Shown: positions 25,844-34,624 of the stretch, piece by piece
Layout: every line of letters begins with the position of its first letter
Position numbering within the stretch: the first letter of the stretch is position 1
Origin: Cytobacillus sp. IB215665
GTDB taxonomy: Bacteria; Bacillota; Bacilli; Bacillales; SM2101
Reading direction: 5' to 3'
Assembly (NCBI RefSeq): GCF_033963835.1
Contig: NZ_JAXBME010000006.1
Location: 1 to 64,000 of the forward strand
Length of the DNA: 64,000 nt
Program-made: the position numbers and the translations under genes
Notes under the pieces: generated by a model
The model's input: only the letters and a program-made list of their open reading frames with translations
Told to the model about the DNA's origin: nothing
Database searches by the model: none

Positions 25844-25874
25844 AAAATCCCTTTCTCAATGAGTAGGGATTTTT
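25844..25874. terminator. Bidirectional terminator
   Basis: AAAATCCCT and AGGGATTTTT around an AATGAGT loop. Nearly the same hairpin follows the truncated paralog at 37188. Confidence 0.7.
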
Positions 25875-25903
25875 GTGTGTTGAATGTGGTTGCTACAAAT
25901 TTC

Positions 25904-26362
25904 TTATTTACTCTGCTCACTCTTTTGAAAGGTAGTGACATTAATGCACCGACAAGTATTTTCAAGTGTTTCGGAAGGATTTGTACCATTATCGAGTATT
26001 GACAACCTATACATATGGCAGCCCAGTGGCGGGTAATCACACACTGTATTGTTTGGGGTTAATGTGAAATTAGAAGTCCTAGCATCTACAAGATTATAAC
26101 TACATAATGTTGTAGTAGTTCCACCTGTTATTCGTTCAACTACATAATTAACATTGATTAAGGAAGAACCACTAGTTTTTTGTAAGTCTGCCATCGTATC
26201 AACCTTAGCTACCCAATCCTTTTCTGTAACATTTATTTTATCTGTTGTTAATATTAAAGGTACAAATGGAGTTGCAGTGTTACCATCTGACAATGTGACA
26301 GTACCAAATTGACAATTACAAAATATTTCGTTGTCTTTACCTTTGCACTTACAATTAGTCAT
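25904..26362 (-). CDS. Cys-rich probable spore surface protein, paralog of 7646
   Basis: 152 residues, MTNCKCKGKDNEIFCNCQFG, with the same Cys layout as the 7646 protein: CxCKGK and FCNCQ at the start, NNTVCDYPPLGCHMYRLSIL in the middle, NTCRCINVTTFQK at the end. About half the residues are identical by eye. A candidate promoter on the minus strand is AC-N17-CATTTACTA (26444 down to 26417). GAAAGGAATG precedes the start. Confidence 0.75.
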   Translation of the reverse strand: MTNCKCKGKDNEIFCNCQFGTVTLSDGNTATPFVPLILTTDKINVTEKDWVAKVDTMADLQKTSGSSLINVNYVVERITGGTTTTLCSYNLVDARTSNFTLTPNNTVCDYPPLGCHMYRLSILDNGTNPSETLENTCRCINVTTFQKSEQSK

Positions 26363-26416
26363 AATTTTTCATTCCTTTCAGTGATATTATGAGGTGTTAA
26401 TATCACCTCTATCTAA

Positions 26417-26444
26417 TTAGTAAATGTTTGTTTATGTATTTTTG
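26417..26444 (-). promoter_or_regulatory. Sigma-K-like promoter of 25904-26362
   Basis: Minus strand AC, 17 bases, CATTTACTA; one mismatch to CATANNNTA. A GAGGTG..CACCTC inverted repeat follows between promoter and gene. Confidence 0.4.
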
Positions 26445-26601
26445 TAACTGACAGTAGACCATGAAATATGATAGAAAAATGTTAATTGTATATGTAGGTA
26501 GGAAACAAAAGTGATATTAAGTTTCAAAAACAGTACTATTCAACTTAGGAATCTTTAATTTATACTTAATATAGGCATTAGAATTTGGAGGAAACACATC
26601 T

Positions 26602-26781
26602 ATGAATAATAAACTGTATATAGCTTTGGATATTCTCATTGCTGTAGTTTGTTTATACATTTTTTTTCAAAATATATTTGTCCGCCAGTATGGAATGACT
26701 TTAAGCTCCATAGCATCTCTTCTTATAGCAGGTGCTAGTTTAGTTTCAATAGTCAGAGTTTTAAAAAAGAGGGCTGACTAA
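26602..26781 (+). CDS. Small two-TM membrane protein, 59 aa
   Basis: MNNKLYIALDILIAVVCLYI starts it; TM segments at about 5-24 and 36-52; ends in VLKKRAD. TTTGGAGGAAACACATCT is a good RBS. Too short for most length cut-offs. Function unknown. Confidence 0.6.
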   Translation: MNNKLYIALDILIAVVCLYIFFQNIFVRQYGMTLSSIASLLIAGASLVSIVRVLKKRAD

Positions 26782-26917
26782 GCAGAAGATTTGGCTAGCC
26801 TTTAGTAACCTAAATAGCAAAGGAGTGGAGTATTTGTCTGAGGTTAAGAACCTTTTAAAAGACGGGAATTGACTATGAATTTATAGAATCTATTTCAAAC
26901 TCCAATTTTTAGATTAT

Positions 26918-27130
26918 ATGAAAAAGGATATAGAACAACATATAATAGAAGGTTTTGAAGTAGTTAAAGCAAGAAGGTATGAACAATATGTTTGTGTTTT
27001 AGTAGCCTTTGTTAGGAATTATAGTCCTTGGTCACATATATACGTCTATGACAAAAAGCTAAGAACACATAAAAGAATTCTGAATGAAGATCTTAATTTG
27101 AGAGAATCGTTAGAGAAAATTGGTAGATAG
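26918..27130 (+). CDS. Small protein, unknown
   Basis: 70 residues, basic and aromatic-rich (RYEQYVCVLVAFVRNYSPWS). No RBS precedes the ATG, and a frameshifted short frame (LSEVKNLLKDG..DYEFIESISNS) lies just before it, so this may be the 3-prime part of a decayed gene. Confidence 0.35.
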   Translation: MKKDIEQHIIEGFEVVKARRYEQYVCVLVAFVRNYSPWSHIYVYDKKLRTHKRILNEDLNLRESLEKIGR

Positions 27131-27203
27131 TAACCACAATGATTATTGAGGTTACTAAGGGGCTGAATTCAGTCCTTTTTTGTTTGTCTACGTCAATATG
27201 GAC

Positions 27204-27236
27204 AACTATGGCATAATTGGAATACAATAACGAATT
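27204..27236 (+). promoter_or_regulatory. Candidate sigma-A promoter of the peptide toxin gene
   Basis: TGGACA, 18 bases, TACAAT, about 50 bases before the toxin ATG. Confidence 0.4.
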
Positions 27237-27280
27237 TCTAAGGGTGGTCGGCTTCATTCCCCGAGAAGGGGGTGAGGCAC

Positions 27281-27370
27281 ATGACGGTATTTGAAGCGTT
27301 GATGTTTGCAGTAGCGTTTGCTGGGCTTGTTATTTCAATAGTGTCTTTCAACAAAAACGACAAAAATTAG
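27281..27370 (+). CDS. Putative holin-like toxin peptide (type I toxin-antitoxin)
   Basis: 29 residues: MTVFEALMFAVAFAGLVISI then VSFNKNDKN. The MTVFEALM start, single TM helix and short charged tail match the holin-like toxin peptides of Firmicutes. AAGGGGGTGAGGCAC is a very strong RBS. The stop codon lies in the left arm of a stable terminator, the compact arrangement usual for such loci. In known cases a small antisense RNA represses the toxin; I cannot pinpoint its promoter here. Confidence 0.75.
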   Translation: MTVFEALMFAVAFAGLVISIVSFNKNDKN

Positions 27371-27406
27371 ACCACCTTTGCTCCTGAAATAGTGAGGGCG
27401 GTCTAA
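27367..27406 (+). terminator. Terminator of the toxin gene
   Basis: TTAGACCACC pairs with GGCGGTCTAA (one mispair of G-T type). It overlaps the toxin stop codon and may also be the pairing region with an antisense RNA. Confidence 0.7.
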
Positions 27407-27571
27407 TTTGCAATAAGTAGGTGGAGGATAACAAGGGTAATAGATTAGACATTGATCTTAAAAAATTATGTTTATAGACTTTTTGATAAAACAAGTCTTT
27501 TACCGCGAAAACATTTATGGATGGTATGATGCATAGAATGTTTAAAAGGAGTTATAGGAGGCCGATACGAT

Positions 27572-28630
27572 ATGGTACTAGCATATGTTGTAAACCGTCA
27601 AGATATGGGTACAGTTACAGTCATTAATACAAAGTCACACTCTGTAGTAGGTACTGTGAATGTAGGTAGATTTCCAAGGAATATTGCAATCACACCAGAT
27701 GGGAAACATGCATATGTTACGAACACAGGAACGGATTCAGACCCTGGAGACACAGTATCTGTTATAGATACAAAGACGCATTCAGTCATAGCTACAGTGC
27801 CTGTCGGGGAATTTCCAATCAATGTCGTTATAGCACCAGATGGGAAAAAAACATTTGTTATTGACAGTGCACTCGCAAGTAGCAGCGTGTCGGTTATAGA
27901 CACAAAAACTCACTCGGTTATAGCTACAGTTCCTGTTGGAAGTAGTCCGAATCGAATAGCCATAGCTCCTAATGGCAAATTAGCTTATGTCACAAACGTT
28001 GGAAGCAATTTACAAGGAAACACGGTATCAGTAATTGATATTAAGACTCTCTCGGTTATTGCAACTGTTACTGTGGGATTGAACCCTCGAATTCCCGAGT
28101 TTACTCCAGATGGAAAGGTAGCCTACATAACAAATGAAAATTCTAATAACGTATCGGTCATTGATACTAGCACCCATTCTGTTATCTCAACTGTAGGAGT
28201 TAGAAATAATCCACGGGGTATTGCTTTTACTCCTGATGGTAAGTTTGCATATATCACCAATTTAAATAATGGATTTATCGGCTCAATCTCAGTAATAGAC
28301 GTAAAAACTCATAAACTTATTGGTACTGTGCCAATAGGTAATAATAATGATCGTCCAAATAGAGTTGCAATAACTCCATGTTTAAATTTTGCATATGTGA
28401 CGACTGTTAGCGGTAGAATAGTCACCGTTATTGATATTAATACACAATCTATTATTGCAACAGTACAAGTTGGTAATTTAAATCGTTCCATAGCCTTCAC
28501 ACCAGATGGGAAACTTGCCTACGTAGGAAATATTAACGATAATTCTATATCAGTGATCGAAGTAAAAACTCATTCAGTCATAGCAACAGTTTCTACAAGA
28601 ACTCCTAGAGGGATTGCTTTTACAAGGTAG
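27572..28630 (+). CDS. YVTN beta-propeller protein 1
   Basis: 352 residues made of about eight 42-residue repeats of the form SVIDTKTHSVIATVPVG..P..IAITPDGKLAYVTN. This is the YVTN/YncE-type seven- or eight-bladed propeller. It has no signal peptide and begins directly with MVLAYV, shared with the three paralogs at 35945, 37788 and 47956. TATAGGAGGCCGATACGATATG gives the start. Secretion may not be needed if it is packed onto the spore by the mother cell; that is inference from the neighbours. A conserved ACAATAAAAGAAGTATTTTA follows the gene. Confidence 0.85.
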   Translation: MVLAYVVNRQDMGTVTVINTKSHSVVGTVNVGRFPRNIAITPDGKHAYVTNTGTDSDPGDTVSVIDTKTHSVIATVPVGEFPINVVIAPDGKKTFVIDSALASSSVSVIDTKTHSVIATVPVGSSPNRIAIAPNGKLAYVTNVGSNLQGNTVSVIDIKTLSVIATVTVGLNPRIPEFTPDGKVAYITNENSNNVSVIDTSTHSVISTVGVRNNPRGIAFTPDGKFAYITNLNNGFIGSISVIDVKTHKLIGTVPIGNNNDRPNRVAITPCLNFAYVTTVSGRIVTVIDINTQSIIATVQVGNLNRSIAFTPDGKLAYVGNINDNSISVIEVKTHSVIATVSTRTPRGIAFTR

Positions 28631-28715
28631 GAGAAGAGTCATTTATTTATTGGACTGTAATTACAATAAAAGAAGTATTTTATGAAAGTATAGATAAGCC
28701 CACAGTTAATAAGAC

Positions 28716-29072
28716 TTATCTATTAATAGAGGTTGCTTCAATTTCTTGTAACCATTTATCAATGGCTGCTTTAGGGAAGAAGAGCTCACCCTTAATTTTT
28801 AAATAAGGCATTACGCTTTTACCATTTGAATCTGGGAATAACTGAGTTACTTGTTCATCGCTTAAACCCAAATATTCGGATAATTGTGTAGCAGTTAATA
28901 ATTGATCTTGTGTTGCATCCATTGCGTATGATTGTGTGGCTTCAATTCCATCAGACAATTGTTCTGCAATTATTCGATTGCCTTCCTTTAACCCATTTGA
29001 AATAAACCAACTACCTATTACAATACAAATTGCTAAGGTAAATAATGATCTTGCTATTAAATTTTCTTTCAT
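28716..29072 (-). CDS. Membrane-anchored excisionase-type helix-turn-helix protein
   Basis: 118 residues. N-terminal TM segment at about 8-25 (SLFTLAICIVIGSWFISNGL). The C-terminal 60 residues read LLTATQLSEYLGLSDEQVTQ and PYLKIKGELFFPKAAIDKWL, which is the MerR/excisionase HTH_17 pattern. An inside-facing DNA-binding domain on a membrane anchor is unusual but recurs in bacilli. TTAGGGGTGAAAATCT precedes ATG. Confidence 0.7.
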   Translation of the reverse strand: MKENLIARSLFTLAICIVIGSWFISNGLKEGNRIIAEQLSDGIEATQSYAMDATQDQLLTATQLSEYLGLSDEQVTQLFPDSNGKSVMPYLKIKGELFFPKAAIDKWLQEIEATSINR

Positions 29073-29343
29073 AGATTTTCACCCCTAAAATAACATATGT
29101 CTATTATACAAAAATTTTCCAATGAAGAACTAAAAAATAAATTACGGGTTTTTGTCTTAGTAAATCATAATAAAATGACAATTGCATGATTTAGTATGGT
29201 TTCTGGTATTGTGGTATGGTTATTTTTATTGAATATTTATGATCAGATCAAATAAGAAACTAATCTAAATAATAAACATAATAGAAAAAGTGTGTCTAAC
29301 TTCCTTATAGAGCGACTACTCAAATATTATAAAAATGGGCAAG

Positions 29344-29367
29344 CTGTATGGATGCTAGTCCATACAG
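29344..29367. repeat. Inverted repeat, second copy of a duplicated leader
   Basis: CTGTATGGA/TCCATACAG with loop TGCTAG. Same position relative to the small gene as at 3889. Confidence 0.6.
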
Positions 29368-29441
29368 AATATTATTTTGTAAATAGTATGTACTACAATA
29401 ATATTTTAAGGTGGAAACTTCAGTGAATTCATATTTATTCT

Positions 29442-29603
29442 GTGATGACCATGGTATGTTTTATGTGTATGATGGTAGTATTAATTGAATCTGAAACAGT
29501 AGTCGTTGAATTATCTATAAGAGAACCCATTCAAACCGTACCTTTTTTAACTCCTCAGCCTTTAGCAGATCCAGATAGCTTGATTACAGAAGAGTTTTTA
29601 TAA
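29442..29603 (+). CDS. Small single-TM protein, paralog of 3968
   Basis: 53 residues from GTG 29442 or ATG 29445 (MTMVCFMCMMVVLIESETVV, then REPIQTVPFLTPQPLADPDS). One extra base relative to copy 1 shifts the original start out of frame, so the reading frame is entered later. No RBS is suitably spaced for this start, so it may be a decaying gene. Confidence 0.4.
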   Translation: MMTMVCFMCMMVVLIESETVVVELSIREPIQTVPFLTPQPLADPDSLITEEFL

Positions 29604-29888
29604 CATCGTGATAGGTTTTTACTAAACACAATGATTAATGAGATTCATAGGGGCTGATTCTAGCCCTCTTTCTATTTAGAGCCGAAAAATGTAATTTACA
29701 ATGAAAGCTACATTTTATTATCAATTTTTGAACATATCGTTATATTCTTAACGTAAGAGACCATTTTTACATTATTTGATTACAACCAATTTACAAACTG
29801 GTATCTTTATAGAAAAAGATCTGTGATTCTTATGATGAATTTATACTACGTAAGATGAAAGAATTTAATTTATTAATGAGGTGTTATG

Positions 29889-30365
29889 ATGGAATTATGG
29901 AAACAACTTATGCAAAATGGTTCTGTTAAGTTATTTTGGAGGAATGAAATACTAGATAAATACATATCAGCTATATCGCGTGAAGGATTCGAAGTATATA
30001 CTTTTGACTGTTCAAATTGGGACTCTAACAACTATCACATTGAACTTGCATATACTTTAGACTTCCCAGACTATTATGGGGAAAATATAGATGCCCTTAA
30101 TGACTGTTTATCAGAAATGTTGCCAGAAGATAATGGAATTGTCTTGGTTTTTAAAAACTATGATGTGTTTTTTAATAAGGAACCTAAAGATGCAAGAGAA
30201 ATTTTAGATCTTGTTCAAAGTAACTCTTGGCAATTTCTTCTTGAAAATATTAAACTACTCGCATTTGTACAATCAAATGATGCGACTATTCATTTCTCAG
30301 GTTTAGGCGGAATGCCTGCAGAATGGAATGATGAAGAATGGTCTAATAAGAATAGAGGATTATAA
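29889..30365 (+). CDS. Barstar-family inhibitor
   Basis: About 158 residues. FPDYYGENIDALNDCLSEML is the barstar signature with the helix that plugs the RNase active site. The N-terminal part (WRNEILDKYISAISREGFEV) and later IVLVFKNYDVFF keep the family layout; the 25-residue C-terminal extension is acidic/Trp-rich. ATG 29889 or the adjacent 29886 follows GAGGTGTTATG. Barstars neutralise barnase-like ribonucleases; no such toxin is in the window, so it is an orphan immunity gene here. Confidence 0.85.
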   Translation: MELWKQLMQNGSVKLFWRNEILDKYISAISREGFEVYTFDCSNWDSNNYHIELAYTLDFPDYYGENIDALNDCLSEMLPEDNGIVLVFKNYDVFFNKEPKDAREILDLVQSNSWQFLLENIKLLAFVQSNDATIHFSGLGGMPAEWNDEEWSNKNRGL

Positions 30366-30397
30366 CATAGTAGTATATCAACCTTAAACATAATTCT

Positions 30398-30425
30398 AAA
30401 TAGCCCTACTAATTAGTAGGGCTAT
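30398..30425 (+). terminator. Terminator of the barstar gene
   Basis: ATAGCCCTACTAATTAGTAG GGCTAT is a near-continuous palindrome after the gene. Confidence 0.7.
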
Positions 30426-30482
30426 ATAATTTTCTTCATTCCACAATTATTACACTCACGTATGAAAACAAAATCCTTTACA

Positions 30483-30532
30483 GAATTCCCTGACAAAACT
30501 AGTTGAGTCACTAGCTTTGTCGGGGAATTCTT
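30483..30532. repeat. Long palindrome
   Basis: GAATTCCCTGACAAA..ACTAG and CTAG.TTTGTCGGGGAATTC form a 15-bp-plus stem with inner ACTAGT/ACTAG pairing, followed by TTTG. It probably works as a bidirectional terminator or is a mobile-element relic. No gene in 30426-30790. Confidence 0.6.
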
Positions 30533-30722
30533 TGTAGTCTTATACTTTATTTAAGTCTATCTCAGAGTTATCTGTCAAAATCACCTCAATATGAGTTCAT
30601 CTTTTTTTCTTCTAACAGATTATAAAAGGTATAAAAAGTATATTTTCTAAGAGTGTATTTCCATTTATTATCTATGAAGTTAATCCAAGCATTGTTTACT
30701 TTTATGAATACTATATTCTGAG

Positions 30723-30761
30723 ACAAAATCCAATGAGAAATGATATTCTAATTGGATTTTG
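30723..30761 (+). promoter_or_regulatory. Sigma-K-like promoter flanked by a perfect inverted repeat
   Basis: AC, 17 bases, GATATTCTA at 30742 (one mismatch to CATANNNTA). CAAAATCCAAT (30724-30734) and ATTGGATTTTG (30751-30761) are perfect complements on either side of the -10. Confidence 0.5.
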
Positions 30762-30790
30762 TACTTTGGAAAGGCATAGGAGGTGAAGTA

Positions 30791-31261
30791 ATGACTAAAA
30801 ACCATACTACGGTTTTTATCTCTGCTCAAGAAGATAGACCCGTAGAATTACCATTAGATGGAACTAGTGTAGAGATACTAAGATTAAAAGTACCGAAAGC
30901 TTTATATGGAAGACAGGCGAAACTTGATGGTTTTTTTCAGTCAAATTTCTTTGTAATAGGTTTGGAAAATAACGTAGAACAAGAAAATTTACCATACAAA
31001 TATGAAATAGCTTATCAAGTAATGGCTGAATCAGCTGAAGTAAACTATTCACCAGCTTCTCCTTTATTATTGGACACTGTAAGTGGAGTACAACAACCTG
31101 TTCGGTTTGATGTAGAACATAACACAAACCCAAACTTTACTATTGCAGTGCCTTGTGTATCAGGAGATCTTGTGCTTATGGCTTCTGTTGTTGAAACACA
31201 AGGGGGTGTGGCTGGAGCGTTTGTAAATAGTAGGTCAATGAATGCTTTATTGCTAAATTAA
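30791..31261 (+). CDS. Beta-rich probable spore protein, unknown family
   Basis: 156 residues, MTKNHTTVFISAQEDRPVEL. Almost entirely beta-strand-like, no Cys clusters and no signal. The strand pattern (VRFDVEHNTNPNFTIAVPCV; GDLVLMASVVETQGG) recalls jelly-roll tips but is not diagnostic. GGAGGTGAAGTA favours ATG 30791. Spore association is inferred only from its promoter resembling those of the collagen-like and 44262 genes. Confidence 0.6.
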   Translation: MTKNHTTVFISAQEDRPVELPLDGTSVEILRLKVPKALYGRQAKLDGFFQSNFFVIGLENNVEQENLPYKYEIAYQVMAESAEVNYSPASPLLLDTVSGVQQPVRFDVEHNTNPNFTIAVPCVSGDLVLMASVVETQGGVAGAFVNSRSMNALLLN

Positions 31262-31301
31262 TAATTGGTTCAGTGCATCTTAGACAGAATAAAGAAAAAA
31301 A

Positions 31302-31372
31302 GCCCTAGGTTATAATAATCTAGGGTAAAATGAAAAGGAGAAATAAATATGAATAATCATACTAATTATTGA
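31302..31372 (+). repeat. GCCCTAG-hairpin repeat with mini-ORF, copy A
   Basis: GCCCTAGG..CTAGGG hairpin, then AAAAGGAGAAATAAAT and ATG AAT AAT CAT ACT AAT TAT TGA (MNNHTNY). Similar units stand at 46291 and 47029. On the minus strand just beyond, a frame fragment ends KGTLYSIDGKGEMHIIGQR at 31421. Confidence 0.6.
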
Positions 31373-31420
31373 CCACATAAAAACTTATTAAACATGTAGG
31401 GTAACCGTCAGAAAATCAAC

Positions 31421-31516
31421 TTACCTCTGACCAATAATGTGCATTTCACCTTTACCATCTATCGAATATAGAGTTCCCTTAACAACCCAAATCTCATCAT
31501 AATTATTTAACTCCTA
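31421..31516 (-). pseudogene. Short remnant, repeated near 46411
   Basis: Minus strand ELNNYDEIWVVKGTLYSIDG then KGEMHIIGQR and stop. At 46411-46470 the corresponding frame reads GILYQIDRTGEIHTVSQM. No start or RBS. Unknown family. Confidence 0.4.
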
Positions 31517-31679
31517 TAATTTAAAACCATCTATTATTCCTGTTCGTGTAAATTTCCTCGATTTCTTCATGTGCATCACCTGATAGTAATTTACATGTCA
31601 AAAAGTGTTATAATTTTGAAGTGTTGGAATAAACCCTCGAAAAAGAATGATATCATTATAAAGAAACTAAAGTCTAGTT

Positions 31680-31955
31680 ATGCAGTATCACAAAATGGGG
31701 AATACACAAACTTATAGTATTGTTAATTATCAACATCAACAACTATTTATGAAACTCATCACATTTGCAAAACACTATACACGTCAAATGATAGATTTTG
31801 CTAGTAATTCAAGCACTTACAATAGATATGCTGAGTTAGTTTTTTTCATAAATCAAGAGCCATTTGTTCTAAGCCTATTCTTTGGTACACCTTTTTATCA
31901 GACAGCTATAACTTTTGGTAATGTAAATAACAGGTGTTATCCTTTGACCATCTAA
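31680..31955 (+). CDS. Hypothetical protein
   Basis: 91 residues, MQYHKMGNTQTYSIVNYQHQ with aromatic-rich sequence. No RBS and no recognisable domain; it could be a chance frame in AT-rich DNA. Confidence 0.25.
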   Translation: MQYHKMGNTQTYSIVNYQHQQLFMKLITFAKHYTRQMIDFASNSSTYNRYAELVFFINQEPFVLSLFFGTPFYQTAITFGNVNNRCYPLTI

Positions 31956-32036
31956 TTATCACGCTCGCATCGTTAGGATGGTTAGAACGTTTTTACATAC
32001 ATAATATAGTACAATAAATATTAAGGAGTGACATAA

Positions 32037-33263
32037 GTGGAATCAGTTCTATTCAAAGAATTTACGTTAAATAATGGAACTAAAATAAAAAATCGATTTT
32101 TCAAAGGGGCAATGAGTGAAGCACAAGCAAATAAACACCATCAGCCTACAGAAGCAATTTATCATTTATATGAAAGATGGGCTGCAGGTGGTACAGGTAT
32201 AGTCGTTACTGGTAATGTAATGGTGGACAAAAAAGCACTAGGTGAATCTAGAAATATCGTTGTAGAGGATGAGAGTATTCTCCCTTTTTTAGAGAAATGG
32301 GCAGAGAGAGGGACAATTAATGATACACATTTATGGATGCAATTGAATCATCCTGGTAAGCAAGCTCCCAAGGGTATCGTTAAAGAAGCTGTTGCTCCAT
32401 CAGCGATTCCTTTGCACGAAAGTATTAGAAAATTTTTTCCTCATCCCCGAGAAATAACAAGCTCAGAAATTACTGATTTAATCCGAAGGTTCGGTAACAG
32501 TGCTAAACTCGCAAAAAAAGCAGGGTTTACTGGTGTGCAAATTCACGGAGCACACGGATATCTTATTAGTCAATTTCTATCTCCAAGACATAATCAACGT
32601 AATGATGAATGGGGAGGGAATATAGATGGTAGAATGAAATTTTTGATAGAAATATATAGAGAGGTACGAAATCAAACTGGATCGTTTCCGATAAGTGTGA
32701 AGATGAATTCTGCTGATTTTATGAAGGCAGGCTTTACTGAGGAAGAAGCGATGTATGTCGCTAAACAGTTAGAAAAAGAAGGGGTAGATTTATTAGAGAT
32801 TTCAGGAGGTTCATATGAAAATCCCCAAATGACAGGAAGAAATGTGAAGGAGAGTACAAAAGTTAGAGAGGCGTATTTTCTTGATTTTGCTGAAAAGCTT
32901 AGAAAAACAGTACATATGTCACTATGTGTTACAGGTGGATTTAGATCAAAGGAAGGGATGGAAAACGCGATTCAATCTAATGCAACTGATTTTATTGGAA
33001 TTGCTCGGCCACTAGCAGTTTATCCAGATTTTCCGAATTTAATAGCACAAAATAGTCTTCAAGAAGTGAAGTTATCCGAAAAAAAAATTGGGTTGAGGAG
33101 CATCGATAATAAGATGCCATTTGATGTGATGTGGTATTCACAACAAATGGAAATGTTAGGAAAAGGGAAAAAGATAAAGCCTAATCGTCCTGTTTGGATA
33201 TCTCTACTTCACGCTGCTTTCAAAAGAGGCAAAGAAGCTATACAGCGCAAAAGTGCTAAATAA
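32037..33263 (+). CDS. NADH:flavin oxidoreductase, old yellow enzyme family
   Basis: 408 residues with the FMN-binding TIM barrel over about 1-350. Seen: KNRFFKGAMSEAQANKHHQP at the N-terminus, WMQLNHPGKQAP, FTGVQIHGAHGYLISQFLSP RHNQRNDEWGG (substrate and FMN loop), VTGGFRSKEGM and FIGIARPL (phosphate binding). Expected to reduce enones, nitro-compounds or similar with NAD(P)H. The 60-residue C-terminal tail is basic. TAAGGAGTGACATAA supports GTG 32037. Monocistronic. Confidence 0.9.
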   Translation: MESVLFKEFTLNNGTKIKNRFFKGAMSEAQANKHHQPTEAIYHLYERWAAGGTGIVVTGNVMVDKKALGESRNIVVEDESILPFLEKWAERGTINDTHLWMQLNHPGKQAPKGIVKEAVAPSAIPLHESIRKFFPHPREITSSEITDLIRRFGNSAKLAKKAGFTGVQIHGAHGYLISQFLSPRHNQRNDEWGGNIDGRMKFLIEIYREVRNQTGSFPISVKMNSADFMKAGFTEEEAMYVAKQLEKEGVDLLEISGGSYENPQMTGRNVKESTKVREAYFLDFAEKLRKTVHMSLCVTGGFRSKEGMENAIQSNATDFIGIARPLAVYPDFPNLIAQNSLQEVKLSEKKIGLRSIDNKMPFDVMWYSQQMEMLGKGKKIKPNRPVWISLLHAAFKRGKEAIQRKSAK

Positions 33264-33758
33264 ACACCATCTCTATTTATTTCAGAGTAATGGTTCACTT
33301 GTTAAAGTTTTTTAGAAATTCATTTTCGTTAAACTCGAACAAGCCTTTTATCTATGCCGCATGGGGGAGATCATAGAATGTCCGAAATTAAATCGTTAGC
33401 CATTGTGTACGATACTCTAAATCGTTGCAGGAAAAAGGAGTATTAAACTAGCATCCAAAAAACATAAAACGAATGAGATATGAGAGAATTAATGCTTGTT
33501 ACTTGAGTAAAGGCTTTTTTGTATTTAACTATGTTTCTAGTACAAAAAAGAAAAGATAATTTCCCTTGAGAGCGTTATAGCAACATAAAACACCCATATA
33601 GAGTGCTTCAAGCTTGGCACAAGGGCTTTTTAAAATAAAGTTGATGCAAAATATAATACGCTGTAATTATGCAAAAAATACCTAATATTAAGGCTCTATT
33701 CTCTTGTTTTATTCCATAATTTAGGATGAGAACTAAAGTACAATTGAAGGAGGGTATT

Positions 33759-33935
33759 ATGTTGAGATTAACATATATTACAGCCTTAGACGAAAATTGT
33801 GTAGTTGTCACTTCAGCTCAAGAACCTATTCAAGTTGCCTTAGGGGAAACATTAGCCTTTCACCACACTGGTGACTATAAGATACAAGGAAAGGCAAAGG
33901 TTGTAGCAGATTCAGGTACTATTTTCTATACCTAG
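33759..33935 (+). CDS. Small protein, unknown
   Basis: 58 residues, MLRLTYITALDENCVVVTSA; compact beta-rich sequence with one Cys. AAGGAGGGTATT is a very good RBS. The preceding 33264-33758 contains no supported gene, only a hairpin near 33590-33625. Confidence 0.55.
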   Translation: MLRLTYITALDENCVVVTSAQEPIQVALGETLAFHHTGDYKIQGKAKVVADSGTIFYT

Positions 33936-34130
33936 ACATTACTTAATTAGCACTTCAGCAAATCCCATTTCCATATAAAGGAGTGGGTTTTTTAAAATTT
34001 TATTTAACACTATGGACATTGTGGTTATTATTGATCAATCATCATTATTGTTTTGTAGTAAAGGAAAATTATAGTATAGTAGTAAATGGATATTCTTCCA
34101 AATACCATACTTAAAAGTAGGGCCATTAAA

Positions 34131-34358
34131 ATGAAGAAACAAAGCATTACACCTAAAGAGTTAAAGAAATCATCATTAGTATTATTTACTTTAGGAGTAT
34201 TAATCTTTATTACTATAGTTATGCTTTCAACAGTGCAAGAAGTAAGTATATTAGCATTTATAGGAGTCATAGGACCAATATGTGGGGGAATTTATTTACG
34301 GACTCTTGCTTGGAAGATAGATATGAATGAAGACAAAAAACTTACTAGTCAAAAGTGA
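34131..34358 (+). CDS. Small two-TM membrane protein
   Basis: 75 residues from ATG 34131 (MKKQSITPKELKKSSLVLFT) with TM segments at about 15-34 and 42-58. Overlaps the next frame by four bases (GTGA), which suggests a two-gene unit. Confidence 0.5.
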   Translation: MKKQSITPKELKKSSLVLFTLGVLIFITIVMLSTVQEVSILAFIGVIGPICGGIYLRTLAWKIDMNEDKKLTSQK

Positions 34359-34414
34359 TATTTACTATTAGTTTTGAATTAGCTCAAAAAGTATCAAAAT
34401 TGGAGAGAATTAAA

Positions 34415-34624
34415 GTGTTAAATAATATATCAAAAATAAAAATTTTTTTCCATTTTTCCATAATTATTATATCCTTTCTTCAAGCTTATACTAGGTGGCA
34501 AGAAGGTCGGATGGCATTATCTTTATTTTTTTTAATTGGAGGAATGGCGATTTTAGTTTTAACTTTAATAAGTATAAGTAAAAATTATTCTAATCAAAGG
34601 GTTGATAAGGAAAATTACTCTTAA
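34415..34624 (+). CDS. Small two-TM membrane protein
   Basis: 69 residues from GTG 34415, chosen because TTGGAGAGA lies six bases upstream; a coupled start at GTG 34355 is also possible. TM segments IFFHFSIIIISFLQAY and MALSLFFLIGGMAILVLTLI. Unknown function. Confidence 0.5.
   Translation: MLNNISKIKIFFHFSIIIISFLQAYTRWQEGRMALSLFFLIGGMAILVLTLISISKNYSNQRVDKENYS

Noticed and set aside
27598-28500. Minus-strand frames in the YVTN genes (also at 36478 and 36805)
   Set aside because: Shadows of the 42-residue repeats.
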